Shown: positions 53,009-61,985, counted from the stretch's first letter. The stretch: 64,000 nucleotides of DNA from Alkalibacillus haloalkaliphilus (GCF_007991275.1 NZ_BJYA01000020.1:18018-82017), one strand, 5' to 3'. Translations and numbers: made by a program. The notes: generated by a model not told the origin, from the letters alone.

Positions 53009-55030
53009 GTGTCTAGAAAAGAGAATAACGAAAACAACCAGAATAATGAACAACTGAATAACACATCACCAGACACGCATGACAACGGTGAGAAGGTGAG
53101 TGAGAAAGAGTTATTGAGGAAGTATGACCGCGAAAGTAACACGAGATCAAATATAGGAAAGTGGGCTTGGGTTGTTACCTTTCTAGCAATCTACTTAACG
53201 CTATTCCATCTATATACCGGGTACTATGGTACATTGCAATCTCAAATACAAGGTGCCGTTCACGTCGGTACAGCTTTAGGACTCATTTACTTACTTTATC
53301 CTGCTAAAAAAGGACTGCATGATCGTGGTATACCTTGGTATGATGTTATTTTAGCTTTTACAGCTATTTTTGTCGGGTATTATAAGATCATTTTCTTTGA
53401 TGAGATATTGAATGCTCGTATACATGGATACGAAACTTTAGATGTCTTAGTTGCTATTTTAGGTGTTGTATTACTATTAGAGGCAACGAGACGTGCGGTT
53501 GGTATACCGATTGTAATTGTTGCGGGTGCTGTAATTTTGTATGCCTTATATGGAAATTTTATTCCGACTCAAATGATGTCACATAGTGGATTCTCGTTTG
53601 AACGTGTTATGACTGACTTATGGTATCGAGAAAATGCGATCTTTGGTATACCAGTTCAAGTATCCTCTCGCTTTATTTTCTTATTCCTATTGTTCGGTGT
53701 CATTCTCGTACATTCAGGAATCGGTAAGTTCTTCAATGATTTAGCATTCGCTTTAACAGGTCGCTTTACTGGTGGTACTGCAAAAGCAGCTGTATCAGCT
53801 AGTGCGATGCAAGGTATGGTGTCTGGTAGCTCGATTGCTAACACAGTATCATCTGGTTCATTTACAATTCCGATGATGAAAAGAGCCCGTTTTAGACCAG
53901 AGTTTGCAGCAGCGGCAGAAGCTTCAGCATCAACAGGTGGTCAGTTAATGCCGCCAATTATGGGTGCAGCTGCCTTTATTATGATCGAGTATACGAATAC
54001 TGATTATGCAACGATTATGTTAGCGGCCTTAATTCCAGCTATGCTTTATTTCGCTGGTATTTTCATGGGAGCTCACTATGAGGCGAAGAAGCAAGGGATC
54101 TTTGGAGCGCCTAAAGAGATGCTTCCGAATACTTGGCAATTACTAAAGACAAAAGGTTACATGCTATTGCCATTGATTGCAATTGTCTCAACACTATTTA
54201 TGGGCTTCACACCACAGCGTGCAGCATTAATGGGTATTTTAGTTGCGTTTGGTGTCAGTTTAATAAGTAAAGAGACGAGAATGTCTGTTAGAAAGATTTT
54301 CTTTGTACTTGAACAAGGTGCACGTGTTGCTTTACCAGTAATTGCAGCCGTAGCAACAGCAGGAATTATTGCTGGTGTTGTTGGTATGACTGGTTTAGGT
54401 GGTAAAGTGGCGGCAGGAATTATTGCACTTTCTAATGACATTCAGCTGTTAGCGTTAATCTTTACAATGATTGCGTGTATTATTTTAGGTATGGGATTAC
54501 CGACAACAGCAAACTATGTTGTTACGGCAACTATTGCTGCACCAGCATTAATTAATGGCTTCGGTGTAGAAGTGTTAGCGGCACACTTGTTCGTATTCTA
54601 CTTCGGTATTGTTGCTGACATTACGCCACCGGTTTGCTTAGCAGCCTATGCTGGTTCAGGTATAGCCAAATCGAATCCGTTTAAGAGTGGGTTGACCGCC
54701 GTTAAACTGGCCATAGCCGCCTTTATCATACCGTATATATTCGTCTATAATCCGATATTAGTTCAAGCTGGAGACCACTCCATCATTATGCTAATATTGG
54801 CTGTAGTTACGGCATTGCTCGGTATGATGGGGGTTAGTAGTTCAGTTATGGGCTATTTCCAACGAAAATGTTACGTATGGGAACGATTCGTTTTAATAGC
54901 GGCTGGTCTAATGTTAATTACACCTAATATTTATATTGATCTTGCAGGTATTTTAATGATTGCTTTAGTTTGGTATTTACAAACACGTCGTCCAGACGAT
55001 AAGCAAAATTATGAACCTGTTTCAGCTTAA
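53009..55030 (+). CDS. TRAP transporter, fused 4TM/12TM permease
   Basis: A 673-residue membrane protein that uses ion gradients to import the solute presented by the TAXI receptor. It fuses the small (DctQ-like) and large (DctM-like) permease parts, the form usual with TAXI systems. GTG 53009 (MSRKENNENNQNNEQ) follows AAGGTGGTGAAAGG; the frame stays open upstream over the terminator, which I exclude. After an Asn/Glu-rich hydrophilic head of about 60 residues come many hydrophobic segments and the DctM landmarks GMVSGSSIANTVSSGSFTIP, EASASTGGQLMPPIMGAAAF and IILGMGLPTTANYVV, plus ADITPPVCLAAYAGSGIA. Confidence 0.95.
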   Translation: MSRKENNENNQNNEQLNNTSPDTHDNGEKVSEKELLRKYDRESNTRSNIGKWAWVVTFLAIYLTLFHLYTGYYGTLQSQIQGAVHVGTALGLIYLLYPAKKGLHDRGIPWYDVILAFTAIFVGYYKIIFFDEILNARIHGYETLDVLVAILGVVLLLEATRRAVGIPIVIVAGAVILYALYGNFIPTQMMSHSGFSFERVMTDLWYRENAIFGIPVQVSSRFIFLFLLFGVILVHSGIGKFFNDLAFALTGRFTGGTAKAAVSASAMQGMVSGSSIANTVSSGSFTIPMMKRARFRPEFAAAAEASASTGGQLMPPIMGAAAFIMIEYTNTDYATIMLAALIPAMLYFAGIFMGAHYEAKKQGIFGAPKEMLPNTWQLLKTKGYMLLPLIAIVSTLFMGFTPQRAALMGILVAFGVSLISKETRMSVRKIFFVLEQGARVALPVIAAVATAGIIAGVVGMTGLGGKVAAGIIALSNDIQLLALIFTMIACIILGMGLPTTANYVVTATIAAPALINGFGVEVLAAHLFVFYFGIVADITPPVCLAAYAGSGIAKSNPFKSGLTAVKLAIAAFIIPYIFVYNPILVQAGDHSIIMLILAVVTALLGMMGVSSSVMGYFQRKCYVWERFVLIAAGLMLITPNIYIDLAGILMIALVWYLQTRRPDDKQNYEPVSA

Positions 55031-55038
55031 AATTAGAG

Positions 55039-55068
55039 GTTGGCACTTTTGAAAGTGCCAACTTTTTT
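55039..55068 (+). terminator. Terminator of the TRAP permease gene
   Basis: GTTGGCACTTT (55039-55049) pairs with AAAGTGCCAAC (55052-55062), followed by six Ts. Confidence 0.93.
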
Positions 55069-55143
55069 ATTGGTTTAATAAATGATAAGTCTTAAACAAC
55101 TTACTGTATTAGGTATTCGCGTAAGTTCGACCATTTTAGTGTT

Positions 55144-55171
55144 TTGGAAAAATAATGAAAAATGCTATAAT
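55144..55171 (+). promoter_or_regulatory. Promoter of the RDD-sppA-RDD genes
   Basis: TTGGAA at 55144-55149 and TATAAT at 55166-55171, 16 bp apart, with TG one base before the -10. It lies inside the open frame upstream of 55220 and therefore supports the later start of the RDD gene. Confidence 0.75.
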
Positions 55172-55219
55172 GGTACATACGAACAAGGTATGTTAATTGA
55201 TGAGGAGGGAGGAGCAAAG

Positions 55220-55681
55220 TTGGCACTTAACTTCACACAGTTGAAACCTGCTGGGTTTTGGATGCGTTTCTTAGCGTGGATAATCGATGGTATTATAATG
55301 TTAGCATTAACATGGGTAATAGCTGTATTAATTGGTGATGAAGCTTATTTCGAAGAGATGCAAGCCACTATGGCTGAACAGTTAATGACTACATCAGAAA
55401 CAGCAGCGAATCTCATTTATAATATTATCTTTATTATTGGTTTTACAGCGAGTCAGTTAAAAGGTTCACCTGGTAAATTGATTTGCCGTATTCAAGTTGT
55501 TAATCCTGACATGAGTAAAATTAGTATTTGGAAGTCAATTGGACGCTTTTTTGCTTATATTTTATCGGCTATACCGCTTTTAATTGGTTTCATGATTGCT
55601 GGGTGGAATAAAGACAAAAAAGCACTACATGACATGATTTGTAAAACACGAGTTGTCTATCGTGATAAAAGGCGGAGTTAA
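55220..55681 (+). CDS. RDD-domain membrane protein 1
   Basis: A 153-residue membrane protein. I chose TTG 55220 (MALNFTQLKPAGFWMRFLAWIIDG) after GGAGGGAGGAG; the frame is open from 55082, but a promoter lies in that part. RDD features: GFWMRFLAWIIDGIIMLALTWV at the start with the Arg and two Asp positions of the family, a second hydrophobic segment with LIYNIIFIIGF, then GSPGKLICRIQVV and KDKKALHDMICKTRVV. It pairs with sppA downstream. The RDD protein YteJ/SppI of B. subtilis binds and restrains SppA; this could be a second such partner. Confidence 0.85.
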   Translation: MALNFTQLKPAGFWMRFLAWIIDGIIMLALTWVIAVLIGDEAYFEEMQATMAEQLMTTSETAANLIYNIIFIIGFTASQLKGSPGKLICRIQVVNPDMSKISIWKSIGRFFAYILSAIPLLIGFMIAGWNKDKKALHDMICKTRVVYRDKRRS

Positions 55682-55760
55682 AGGTAAGCTAGTAATATGG
55701 CTGTCTCTTAATGAGGCAGCCATTCATATGGTTAAGATTAAGGAAGTGAGGGGTTAGAAA

Positions 55761-56750
55761 ATGGATAAAAAACGATGGATTGCATTAGGGATTGCGGTCG
55801 GTTTGTTCATCGTTTCAATTATTGCGCAAGTCTCAACAACGGTTGCTACGACTAATTGGAATGAGATGTTCGAATCAGACCGTGATTTCTCAGAAGAGGT
55901 TAGGGAAGATGGAGACCCATTTGATAAGGTCGCGGTCATCCATTTAGAAGGAGTTATTCAAAGTAGTGATGTTGGTGGTTTGTTAAATACAAGTACATAC
56001 AATCACAAAATGTTGTTAGATATGCTTGATTTTGCTAAAGAAGATGATGATGTCGAAGCCGTTGTGTTACGTGTTAATACACCAGGTGGTGGTGTCGTTG
56101 AAAGTGAAGAAGTGCATAGTAAAATTCTAGATTTACAAGAAGAGGACAAGCCGGTCTATGTATCAATGGGTAACATGGCGGCTTCAGGTGGTTATTACGT
56201 ATCAGCACCAGCTGACCATATCGTCGCTCACCCTGCTACATTAACAGGTTCAATCGGTGTCATTATGGAGGCTATTAATTTCGCTGAACTTGCAGATGAT
56301 CTCGGGGTTGAATTTAATACGATTACAAGTGGTGAATATAAAGATATTATGTCTTCATTCAGACCGATGACAGATGATGAAGAGTCAATTCTTCAGTCAA
56401 TGATTGATGAAATGTATGATGAATTTGTCCAAGTCATTGCAAATGGTCGTGATATGGATGAGTCGACAGTTCGTGATTTAGGTGACGGGCGAATCTACAC
56501 TGGCTCACAAGCTGAAGAAAATGGTCTAGTTGATAGTTTAGGTTCTTTAGATGATGCGATCTCTCAGTTAAAAGAAGATCACAACTTGCAAAATGCTCAA
56601 GTGGTCGAGTATGAATATCAGTTAGGTTTTAACGCCTTTCTAGGTGGGACAGCTCAACGCTTAGTGTCAGACGAGTTCCGATTTTCGCAATTAGAAGAGA
56701 TGATTCGTAAATCAAGTGCTCCAAGAGCGATGTATTTATATACAGAATAG
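55761..56750 (+). CDS. sppA: Signal peptide peptidase SppA
   Basis: Membrane-bound Ser/Lys protease that degrades leftover signal peptides and, in B. subtilis with YteJ/SppI, contributes to lantibiotic resistance. The 329-residue product has one N-terminal TM (WIALGIAVGLFIVSIIAQV), the substrate groove block VVLRVNTPGGGVVESEE, nucleophile Ser142 in NMAASGGYY and base Lys194 in SGEYKDIMS, the single-domain Bacillus form. GTGAGGGG precedes the ATG. It is flanked by two RDD-protein genes. Confidence 0.96.
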   Translation: MDKKRWIALGIAVGLFIVSIIAQVSTTVATTNWNEMFESDRDFSEEVREDGDPFDKVAVIHLEGVIQSSDVGGLLNTSTYNHKMLLDMLDFAKEDDDVEAVVLRVNTPGGGVVESEEVHSKILDLQEEDKPVYVSMGNMAASGGYYVSAPADHIVAHPATLTGSIGVIMEAINFAELADDLGVEFNTITSGEYKDIMSSFRPMTDDEESILQSMIDEMYDEFVQVIANGRDMDESTVRDLGDGRIYTGSQAEENGLVDSLGSLDDAISQLKEDHNLQNAQVVEYEYQLGFNAFLGGTAQRLVSDEFRFSQLEEMIRKSSAPRAMYLYTE

Positions 56751-56761
56751 GAGGTGCCTAA

Positions 56762-57256
56762 ATGAGTGAGACGTATAATGTTGAAACTAATCAAGAACAA
56801 GAGTCTGAATCCCCTTTAAAGCAAGTTCGATTTGCTGGTTTTTGGATGCGTTTTTGGGCGTACCTTTTTGATTTAGTGATTGTGTTTAGTATAAATGGGA
56901 TCATTTTGGCACCATACCGTTTAATAACTGGTGGCGAAGTTTTAGAAGTTGGGTTTTGGACTGTGGCAACGATTATTAGTACTGCAGTGCTGTATGCTTA
57001 CTTTGTTTTATTAACGAAATACCTTGGGCAAACGATTGGTAAAAAAGTGTTTGGTATACGTGTTATAAGAAAAGACTTTGAACCATTACAGTGGAGTGAC
57101 TTAATCTTTCGTGAAGTAGTCGGACGTTTTTTCTACCGCGTACTATGGTTTACAAACATACTTTACTTAGTTATTGCCTTTGATTCTCAAAAACAAGGCA
57201 TCCATGATATGATCGGTGACACTCGTGTGATCCATGAATGGTCGCTTAAGTCTTAG
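56762..57256 (+). CDS. yteJ: RDD-domain membrane protein 2 (YteJ/SppI-like)
   Basis: A 164-residue RDD protein directly after sppA (11 bp), the same arrangement as sppA-yteJ in B. subtilis, where the product (SppI) inhibits SppA. Family marks: VRFAGFWMRFWAYLFDLVIVFSING, a middle TM (VATIISTAVLYAYFVLL), YLGQTIGKKVFGIRVIRKD and the final QKQGIHDMIGDTRVI. AGGAGGTG precedes the ATG. Its head is acidic and hydrophilic (about 25 residues). Confidence 0.88.
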   Translation: MSETYNVETNQEQESESPLKQVRFAGFWMRFWAYLFDLVIVFSINGIILAPYRLITGGEVLEVGFWTVATIISTAVLYAYFVLLTKYLGQTIGKKVFGIRVIRKDFEPLQWSDLIFREVVGRFFYRVLWFTNILYLVIAFDSQKQGIHDMIGDTRVIHEWSLKS

Positions 57257-57277
57257 AAATATTAGGGGGAGTCATAT

Positions 57278-57757
57278 ATGAGGGAAGCGCCCAAGAATAG
57301 AATCGCGAAAGATGCCATTAAAGCATGGCGTCTTTCAGCTGCTTTGGTCATGCTTGTTCCTTGGGCATTAGCCATTGCGAGTTTTTTTCTAGTGCATTTT
57401 ATAGAAGTTACCTATTGGTATTCTACTAGTGCAGTGGCCTTATTAATCGTCGTTACGTATCTCGTGGTCGTATTTGTGCCGAAAATTCGTTGGCGTCGTT
57501 GGCGTTATGAATTGTTTGAGCAAGAAATATATATTCAACATGGTATTCTTGTTGTGTCACGTACGTTAGTGCCGATGATTCGAGTACAACATGTCGATAC
57601 GAAGCAAGGTCCTATTTTAAAGCGATACCGTTTATCTAATTTAACGATTTCAACAGCGGCAACCGTTCATGAAATTCCGGCTTTGCCAGAAAAAGAAGCA
57701 GCAGACTTACGTGATCAAATCTCAGAATTAGCTAGGGTGGATGAAGATGATGTCTAA
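57278..57757 (+). CDS. ydbS: Bacterial PH-domain (DUF304/YdbS) membrane protein
   Basis: A 159-residue protein with two TM segments (LSAALVMLVPWALAIASFFLVHF and AVALLIVVTYLVVVFVP) followed by one bPH2/DUF304 domain (RWRRWRYELFEQEIYIQHGILVVSRTLVPMIRVQHVDTKQGPILKRY). It overlaps ydbT by about 10 bases. In B. subtilis relatives the YdbS-YdbT pair has been linked to resistance against the circular bacteriocin amylocyclicin; the mechanism is unknown. Confidence 0.9.
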   Translation: MREAPKNRIAKDAIKAWRLSAALVMLVPWALAIASFFLVHFIEVTYWYSTSAVALLIVVTYLVVVFVPKIRWRRWRYELFEQEIYIQHGILVVSRTLVPMIRVQHVDTKQGPILKRYRLSNLTISTAATVHEIPALPEKEAADLRDQISELARVDEDDV

Positions 57758-59192
57758 TCCGAAGCGACTTCACCCAGCGGCGATGATTTTTAGGGTTATA
57801 AGTATTGTAAGAAGTTTAATATTTGCCATTGGTGCAACGGTAATCGTAACGATGGGTAATGACTTTTTTAATTACATTGTTTTAGGTATCGTTGGTCTAA
57901 TTGCCTTTTTTATCATTACAAGTGTCATTGAATGGTTAAGGTTTCGTTATGCTGTTGTTGGTGATGAGTTAAGGATCGAGCAAGGGTTAATTGTGCGAAA
58001 GAAGCGTTATATATCTAAAAACCGCATTCAATCCATTGATTTAACTCAAAGTGTTATTCATCGATTATTTAACTTAACGAAAGTTCAAATTGAAACAGCT
58101 GGTAGTGATCTAAGTACAGATGCTTCATTAAGTGCAGTGACGCTAGAAGAAGGACAGGCTTTGCGTAAAGAGCTGAAGTACCACAACGGTGAAGCGGTAG
58201 AGTCTGAGTATGTAGATGAAATAGAGCAAGATGAAGAAGAACAATACACAAAAGAAACAATAAGCACGAAGCGGTTAGTTATTGCAGGTTCGACATCAGG
58301 AAGTATCGGAGTCATATTAGGGTTGTTTATTGTTCTGTTTAGTGAAGTCGAACGGTTTATTCCAACCCATGTGTACGACGATGCGATGAGTTGGTTTCTA
58401 ACCCAAACAATTAGCGTTCTCATTGTGCTCGCTTTAATTGTTTTAATTTTTTTATGGGTTTTAGGTATATTAGGTACGGTTATTAAATACGGTAACTTTG
58501 AAGTTACGCGTTATGAAGATGAACTGTATATAACAAGAGGTCTATTAGAGAAGAAACAAGTGACGATTCCTTTAAAACGGATCCAGGCGCTTGGTATAAA
58601 AGAAAGTATAGTTAGACAACCTTTAGGGTTTGCCACTTTATATGTTGAAATTGCTGGAGGAGAAGGCGGGCAAAATGCTCGAACGTTTATTTTTCCGTTA
58701 TTAAAAAGAAGTGAAGTTAAGCCTTTCTTAGAAAAGATCTTACCAGAGTACCAATCATTATCTAATGAATTTATAGGAGTTCCAAATAGAGCTGCGCCTT
58801 ATTATATGGTTAGAGCAAGTTTTTTACCGGTTGTTGTGTTAGTCGTTACGTTAATTTTTGCTATAGATTTTTGGTACGTTCCGTTTGTATTTATTTTGAT
58901 AGCTATGTCATTAGGTTGGTTGCGAATGAAGACAGCTGGTTATTATATTGATCGGGAACATCTCATTTTTAGGAGTCGTGATTTTAGTAAAGATACCATT
59001 ATGATGAAGCACAATCGTGTTCAATCAATTCAACTTAGACAGACGTTGCTACATCGAAAGCAACAAATAGCTACAGTCCAGTCGTCGATTTTGAATAACT
59101 TTGCGGGCCGACATGCTGGTGTGCGAGAGTTAGATTATGAACAGGCAAAACGAATCGCTGATTGGTATTCATTACAGAAGCGTATTTTTTAA
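57747..59192 (+). CDS. ydbT: Bacterial PH-domain (DUF304/YdbT) membrane protein
   Basis: A 481-residue membrane protein with several TM segments and three bPH2/DUF304 modules, visible by repeated patterns: GDELRIEQGLIVRKKRYISKNRIQSIDLTQS, EDELYITRGLLEKKQVTIPLKRIQALGIKE and HLIFRSRDFSKDTIMMKHNRVQSIQLRQT. The Shine-Dalgarno-like GGGTGG favours ATG 57747 or 57750 over ATG 57741, which touches it. It works with ydbS; the two overlap. Confidence 0.9.
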   Translation: MMSNPKRLHPAAMIFRVISIVRSLIFAIGATVIVTMGNDFFNYIVLGIVGLIAFFIITSVIEWLRFRYAVVGDELRIEQGLIVRKKRYISKNRIQSIDLTQSVIHRLFNLTKVQIETAGSDLSTDASLSAVTLEEGQALRKELKYHNGEAVESEYVDEIEQDEEEQYTKETISTKRLVIAGSTSGSIGVILGLFIVLFSEVERFIPTHVYDDAMSWFLTQTISVLIVLALIVLIFLWVLGILGTVIKYGNFEVTRYEDELYITRGLLEKKQVTIPLKRIQALGIKESIVRQPLGFATLYVEIAGGEGGQNARTFIFPLLKRSEVKPFLEKILPEYQSLSNEFIGVPNRAAPYYMVRASFLPVVVLVVTLIFAIDFWYVPFVFILIAMSLGWLRMKTAGYYIDREHLIFRSRDFSKDTIMMKHNRVQSIQLRQTLLHRKQQIATVQSSILNNFAGRHAGVRELDYEQAKRIADWYSLQKRIF

Positions 59193-59243
59193 AAAGTTGA
59201 GTTAAGAACTGTGTTTTGCAGTGTTATATTAATCAAATAAATG

Positions 59244-59295
59244 GCATGAACAAACCTCCTCGTCCATATATTTTGGTGAGGAGGTTTGTTTAATG
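59244..59295 (+). promoter_or_regulatory. Hairpin enclosing the cwlD ribosome-binding site, with sigma-E-like -10 in the loop
   Basis: AACAAACCTCCTC (59249-59261) is the exact complement of GAGGAGGTTTGTT (59278-59290); the latter holds the cwlD ribosome-binding site three bases before ATG. Full-length mRNA from upstream would hide the site. The loop contains CATATATT (59265-59272), one mismatch from the sigma-E -10 consensus CATACANT, with a weak -35-like GCATGAA 14 bp upstream. A transcript started there would lack the left arm. Confidence 0.7.
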
Positions 59296-60024
59296 AAACG
59301 ATTATTTTTTATTATTTTGTGGGTTTTAGGTCTTATATTACTTATATATTTATTGAAAGTACCTGTTCCAACGTTGTTACAGCCTGCAAGTGTGACATCA
59401 CCATTGGCTGGACAGGTTATTGTTATTGATCCTGGTCATGGTGGGGTGGATGGCGGAGCAGATTACGGTGATCTTCAAGAGAAAACGATCACACTTCAGA
59501 CATCTTTTTACTTGCGAGATTATTTGCAAGAAGCAGGTGCGTTAGTTTACCTAACAAGAGAAGAAGATGTAGATTTAGCGCCTGAAGGTATGCAAGGATA
59601 CTCAAAAAGGAAAGCCCATGATATTCGCGAGCGTGTTTCATTTATCCAAGATCATGAAGCGGATATATTTATAAGCATACACTTGAACTCGGTGTTAAAT
59701 GAGAGCTGGAGTGGTGCACAAACATTTTACTATCCTGAAGATGACGAAAATAAAGCATTAGCACAATCGATTCAAGCAAGACTGCAAGAATCAGTAAATA
59801 CAAATCGTCAGGCGCTAGGAATTAATCAAATATATATTTTAAAACATGCTAATACAACATCAGCTTTAGTAGAGGCTGGTTTCTTATCGCACCCTGAAGA
59901 GAGAGCTTTATTAGTGACAGAGGAGTACCAAAGGCGTTTAGCGTCAGCAATGTACGAAGGTATTGTTGAATACGTGGTAGGTCTACAAAACGATGAAAAT
60001 CAATCAAGCCAAATCACTGAGTGA
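59293..60024 (+). CDS. cwlD: N-acetylmuramoyl-L-alanine amidase CwlD
   Basis: Amidase of family Amidase_3, needed with PdaA to make muramic-delta-lactam in spore cortex peptidoglycan, acting outside the membrane in the spore compartment. The 243-residue product has an N-terminal TM/signal (LFFIILWVLGLILLIYLL) and the zinc ligands in DPGHGGVDGG (His), LQEKTITL (Glu) and SIHLNS (His), with catalytic Glu in VEAGFLSHPEE. It is followed by salA as in B. subtilis. Confidence 0.95.
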   Translation: MKRLFFIILWVLGLILLIYLLKVPVPTLLQPASVTSPLAGQVIVIDPGHGGVDGGADYGDLQEKTITLQTSFYLRDYLQEAGALVYLTREEDVDLAPEGMQGYSKRKAHDIRERVSFIQDHEADIFISIHLNSVLNESWSGAQTFYYPEDDENKALAQSIQARLQESVNTNRQALGINQIYILKHANTTSALVEAGFLSHPEERALLVTEEYQRRLASAMYEGIVEYVVGLQNDENQSSQITE

Positions 60025-60036
60025 ATTTAAAATTTA

Positions 60037-60045
60037 TGTTATACT
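60037..60045 (+). promoter_or_regulatory. Extended -10 promoter of salA
   Basis: TGTTATACT contains TATACT (60040-60045) with TG one base earlier. No good -35 box is visible. Confidence 0.4.
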
Positions 60046-60089
60046 AGCTGTGGCATTAAATTGAACACGACAAAAGGAAGGTGTCCTAC

Positions 60090-61142
60090 TTGATTACAGA
60101 AGAGCGCGTTAGAGAACTATTAAAGCCAGTTCAAGATCCACATATACATAAAACGTTCGAGGAAACCGATGCAATTGAGAGCGTTAAGATTAAAGAGGAT
60201 AAAGGTCACGTTAGTGTAAAAGTTGCATTAGCTGATCCTAATTCTGGAGAGCAACTACAGTTACAACAAGAAATTGTAGGTATGTTGAAAAAAGAAGGAG
60301 CTACTACTGTAGGACTTCGTTTCACTGAGCTCCCTGAAGAAAAGCGTGAAGCTTACATGTCAGAAGCAAACGAAGAGCAAGAAGCTAACTTAATTGGTCA
60401 AAAAGGCACAACATTTATCTCTGTTGCAAGTGGTAAAGGTGGCGTTGGTAAGTCGACGGTTACTGTGAACTTAGCAATTGCTTTAGAACGCTTAGGAAAG
60501 AAAGTCGGTATTGTAGATGCTGACATCTACGGATTCAGTGTACCGGATATGATGGGAGTCGAAAATCGTCCTCAAGTAAGAGGTGAAAAGATTATCCCTG
60601 TTGAGCGTTTCGGTGTGCAAATGATTTCTATGGGGTTCTTTGTAGAAGATAACTCACCAATCATTTGGCGTGGCCCTATGCTTGGTAAAATGTTGACAAG
60701 CTTCTTTAAAGAAGTAGAGTGGGGAGACTTAGACTACTTACTATTAGACTTGCCACCAGGAACAGGTGATATCGCTTTAGATGTCCAAGAGTTACTACCA
60801 TCATCTAAACAGCTTATTGTATCAACTCCACACCCAACAGCAGCATTCGTAGCTGCACGTGCTGGTCAAATGGCCTTAAAAGCAGATCATGAAATCTTAG
60901 GTATTGTTGAAAACATGGCATACTTTGAAAGTAACATTACAGGCCAAAAAGAATATGTCTTTGGTGAAGGTGGCGGCGATAAGTTAGCTGAAGTATTAAA
61001 TACAGATGTATTAGGTCGTCTACCATTACAGCAACCTTACGACGAAGAAGATACGTTTGCACCTGGCGTATATCAAGAAGATCATCCAACAGGAAAAGTT
61101 TTCTTATCTATTGCGAATCAAGTGATTAAAAGAGCTAAATAA
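60090..61142 (+). CDS. salA: Mrp/NBP35-family P-loop ATPase SalA
   Basis: A 350-residue Mrp-type ATPase; B. subtilis SalA represses scoC and so raises protease production. TTG 60090 (MITEERVRELLKPVQDPH) lies nine bases after AAGGAAGGTG; an in-frame GTG at 60081 overlaps that site. N-terminal MIP18/DUF59-like domain to about residue 85, then deviant Walker A SVASGKGGVGKST (about residues 111-123), IVDADIYGFSVPDMMG, LLDLPPGTGDIALD and STPHPTAAFVAARA. The C-terminal CxxC of iron-sulfur carrier Mrp proteins is absent, as in SalA. Confidence 0.93.
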   Translation: MITEERVRELLKPVQDPHIHKTFEETDAIESVKIKEDKGHVSVKVALADPNSGEQLQLQQEIVGMLKKEGATTVGLRFTELPEEKREAYMSEANEEQEANLIGQKGTTFISVASGKGGVGKSTVTVNLAIALERLGKKVGIVDADIYGFSVPDMMGVENRPQVRGEKIIPVERFGVQMISMGFFVEDNSPIIWRGPMLGKMLTSFFKEVEWGDLDYLLLDLPPGTGDIALDVQELLPSSKQLIVSTPHPTAAFVAARAGQMALKADHEILGIVENMAYFESNITGQKEYVFGEGGGDKLAEVLNTDVLGRLPLQQPYDEEDTFAPGVYQEDHPTGKVFLSIANQVIKRAK

Positions 61143-61148
61143 AAAGAT

Positions 61149-61182
61149 AAAGGTTTAGGCTTACTCAGCCTAAACCTTTTTT
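61149..61182. terminator. Bidirectional terminator between salA and gerD
   Basis: AAAGGTTTAGGC (61149-61160) pairs perfectly with GCCTAAACCTTT (61168-61179). TTTTTT follows on the plus strand and TTTATCTTTTT on the minus strand, serving both converging genes. Confidence 0.93.
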
Positions 61183-61840
61183 ACTCTAGAAGGTCTCCGC
61201 CTTCACCTTCCATACTTTCCCCTTCAGTTTCCTCGCCTCCTGAATCATTAGTACTTTCTTGGTTAGAATCTTGTTCATCTGTAGCTCCCCCGTTAGAACC
61301 TTCCATCTCTTGTGCAGCTTTTAATAGCTCTTCAACCATTTGTGCTCTAAAAAGAGGGCTTTGTAAAGTCTCTTGAATTGATTGTTCTAAGTGTTCTTTG
61401 TATTCTTGGCTTCTTAAAATTTGAGTAATCATCTCTCGAACTTCATCTTCATGAAATAAACTAATCATTTGATCTTGATAGTTAGAATCACTCATTAGTC
61501 CTTTAATGATCTCTTTATCGTGTTCTCTTGTGGCTTGGATATAGGCTTGGACGAATGATGGGTCGTCAAAAAGGCTGATCCAAAACTCTTTTCCTTCTTC
61601 ACTAGAAATTGTTTGTTCGATTGCTTGATTTACCGTGTCTGATTGCAGTACTAGCTTTTGTTCGAGTTCTTCATCAGATAGAGCTTCTTTTAAAGCTTCT
61701 TTTCCATCATCTGTTTTTAGTATATCTACAACCATACGTTTAGTTGCTTCATAATCGGGAGATGATTGTTGGTCTTCCCCATTACATGCGGTTAAAAATA
61801 TACATATGGTTAATACTAGCAATAATGTGTGTTTTGCCAT
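61181..61840 (-). CDS. gerD: Spore germination lipoprotein GerD
   Basis: Inner spore membrane lipoprotein needed for clustering of nutrient germinant receptors (the germinosome). The 219-residue product has a signal peptide with lipobox LTAC (Cys19), the family pattern YEATKRMVVDILKTDDGKEALKE and EGKEFWISLFDDPSFVQAYIQATREHDKEIIKGLMSD, and a helix with QSPLFRAQMVEELLKAAQEM. The C-terminal 45 or so residues are a Glu/Asp/Ser/Gly tail, more acidic than I recall for B. subtilis. Divergent from kbaA. Confidence 0.95.
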   Translation of the reverse strand: MAKHTLLLVLTICIFLTACNGEDQQSSPDYEATKRMVVDILKTDDGKEALKEALSDEELEQKLVLQSDTVNQAIEQTISSEEGKEFWISLFDDPSFVQAYIQATREHDKEIIKGLMSDSNYQDQMISLFHEDEVREMITQILRSQEYKEHLEQSIQETLQSPLFRAQMVEELLKAAQEMEGSNGGATDEQDSNQESTNDSGGEETEGESMEGEGGDLLE

Positions 61841-61985
61841 CTTAGATGCTCCCCATGATTGTGTCTCTTAGTACTTTTAATATTAGATGGATGTGAAAAA
61901 ATATACATATTTACAGAAAGCAAAATTCTCCAAACCATGATAAAATACGAGTGGACAAGATTATGAGTAAATAGGGGGAAGCATA

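Noticed and set aside
55082..55219. N-terminal extension of the first RDD protein
   Set aside because: The segment holds a good promoter and ends in a strong ribosome-binding site for TTG 55220; the extension does not look like RDD sequence.
55690..55730. Terminator between the first RDD gene and sppA
   Set aside because: GGCTGTCTC/GAGGCAGCC can pair, but no T-run follows, so I did not list it as a terminator.
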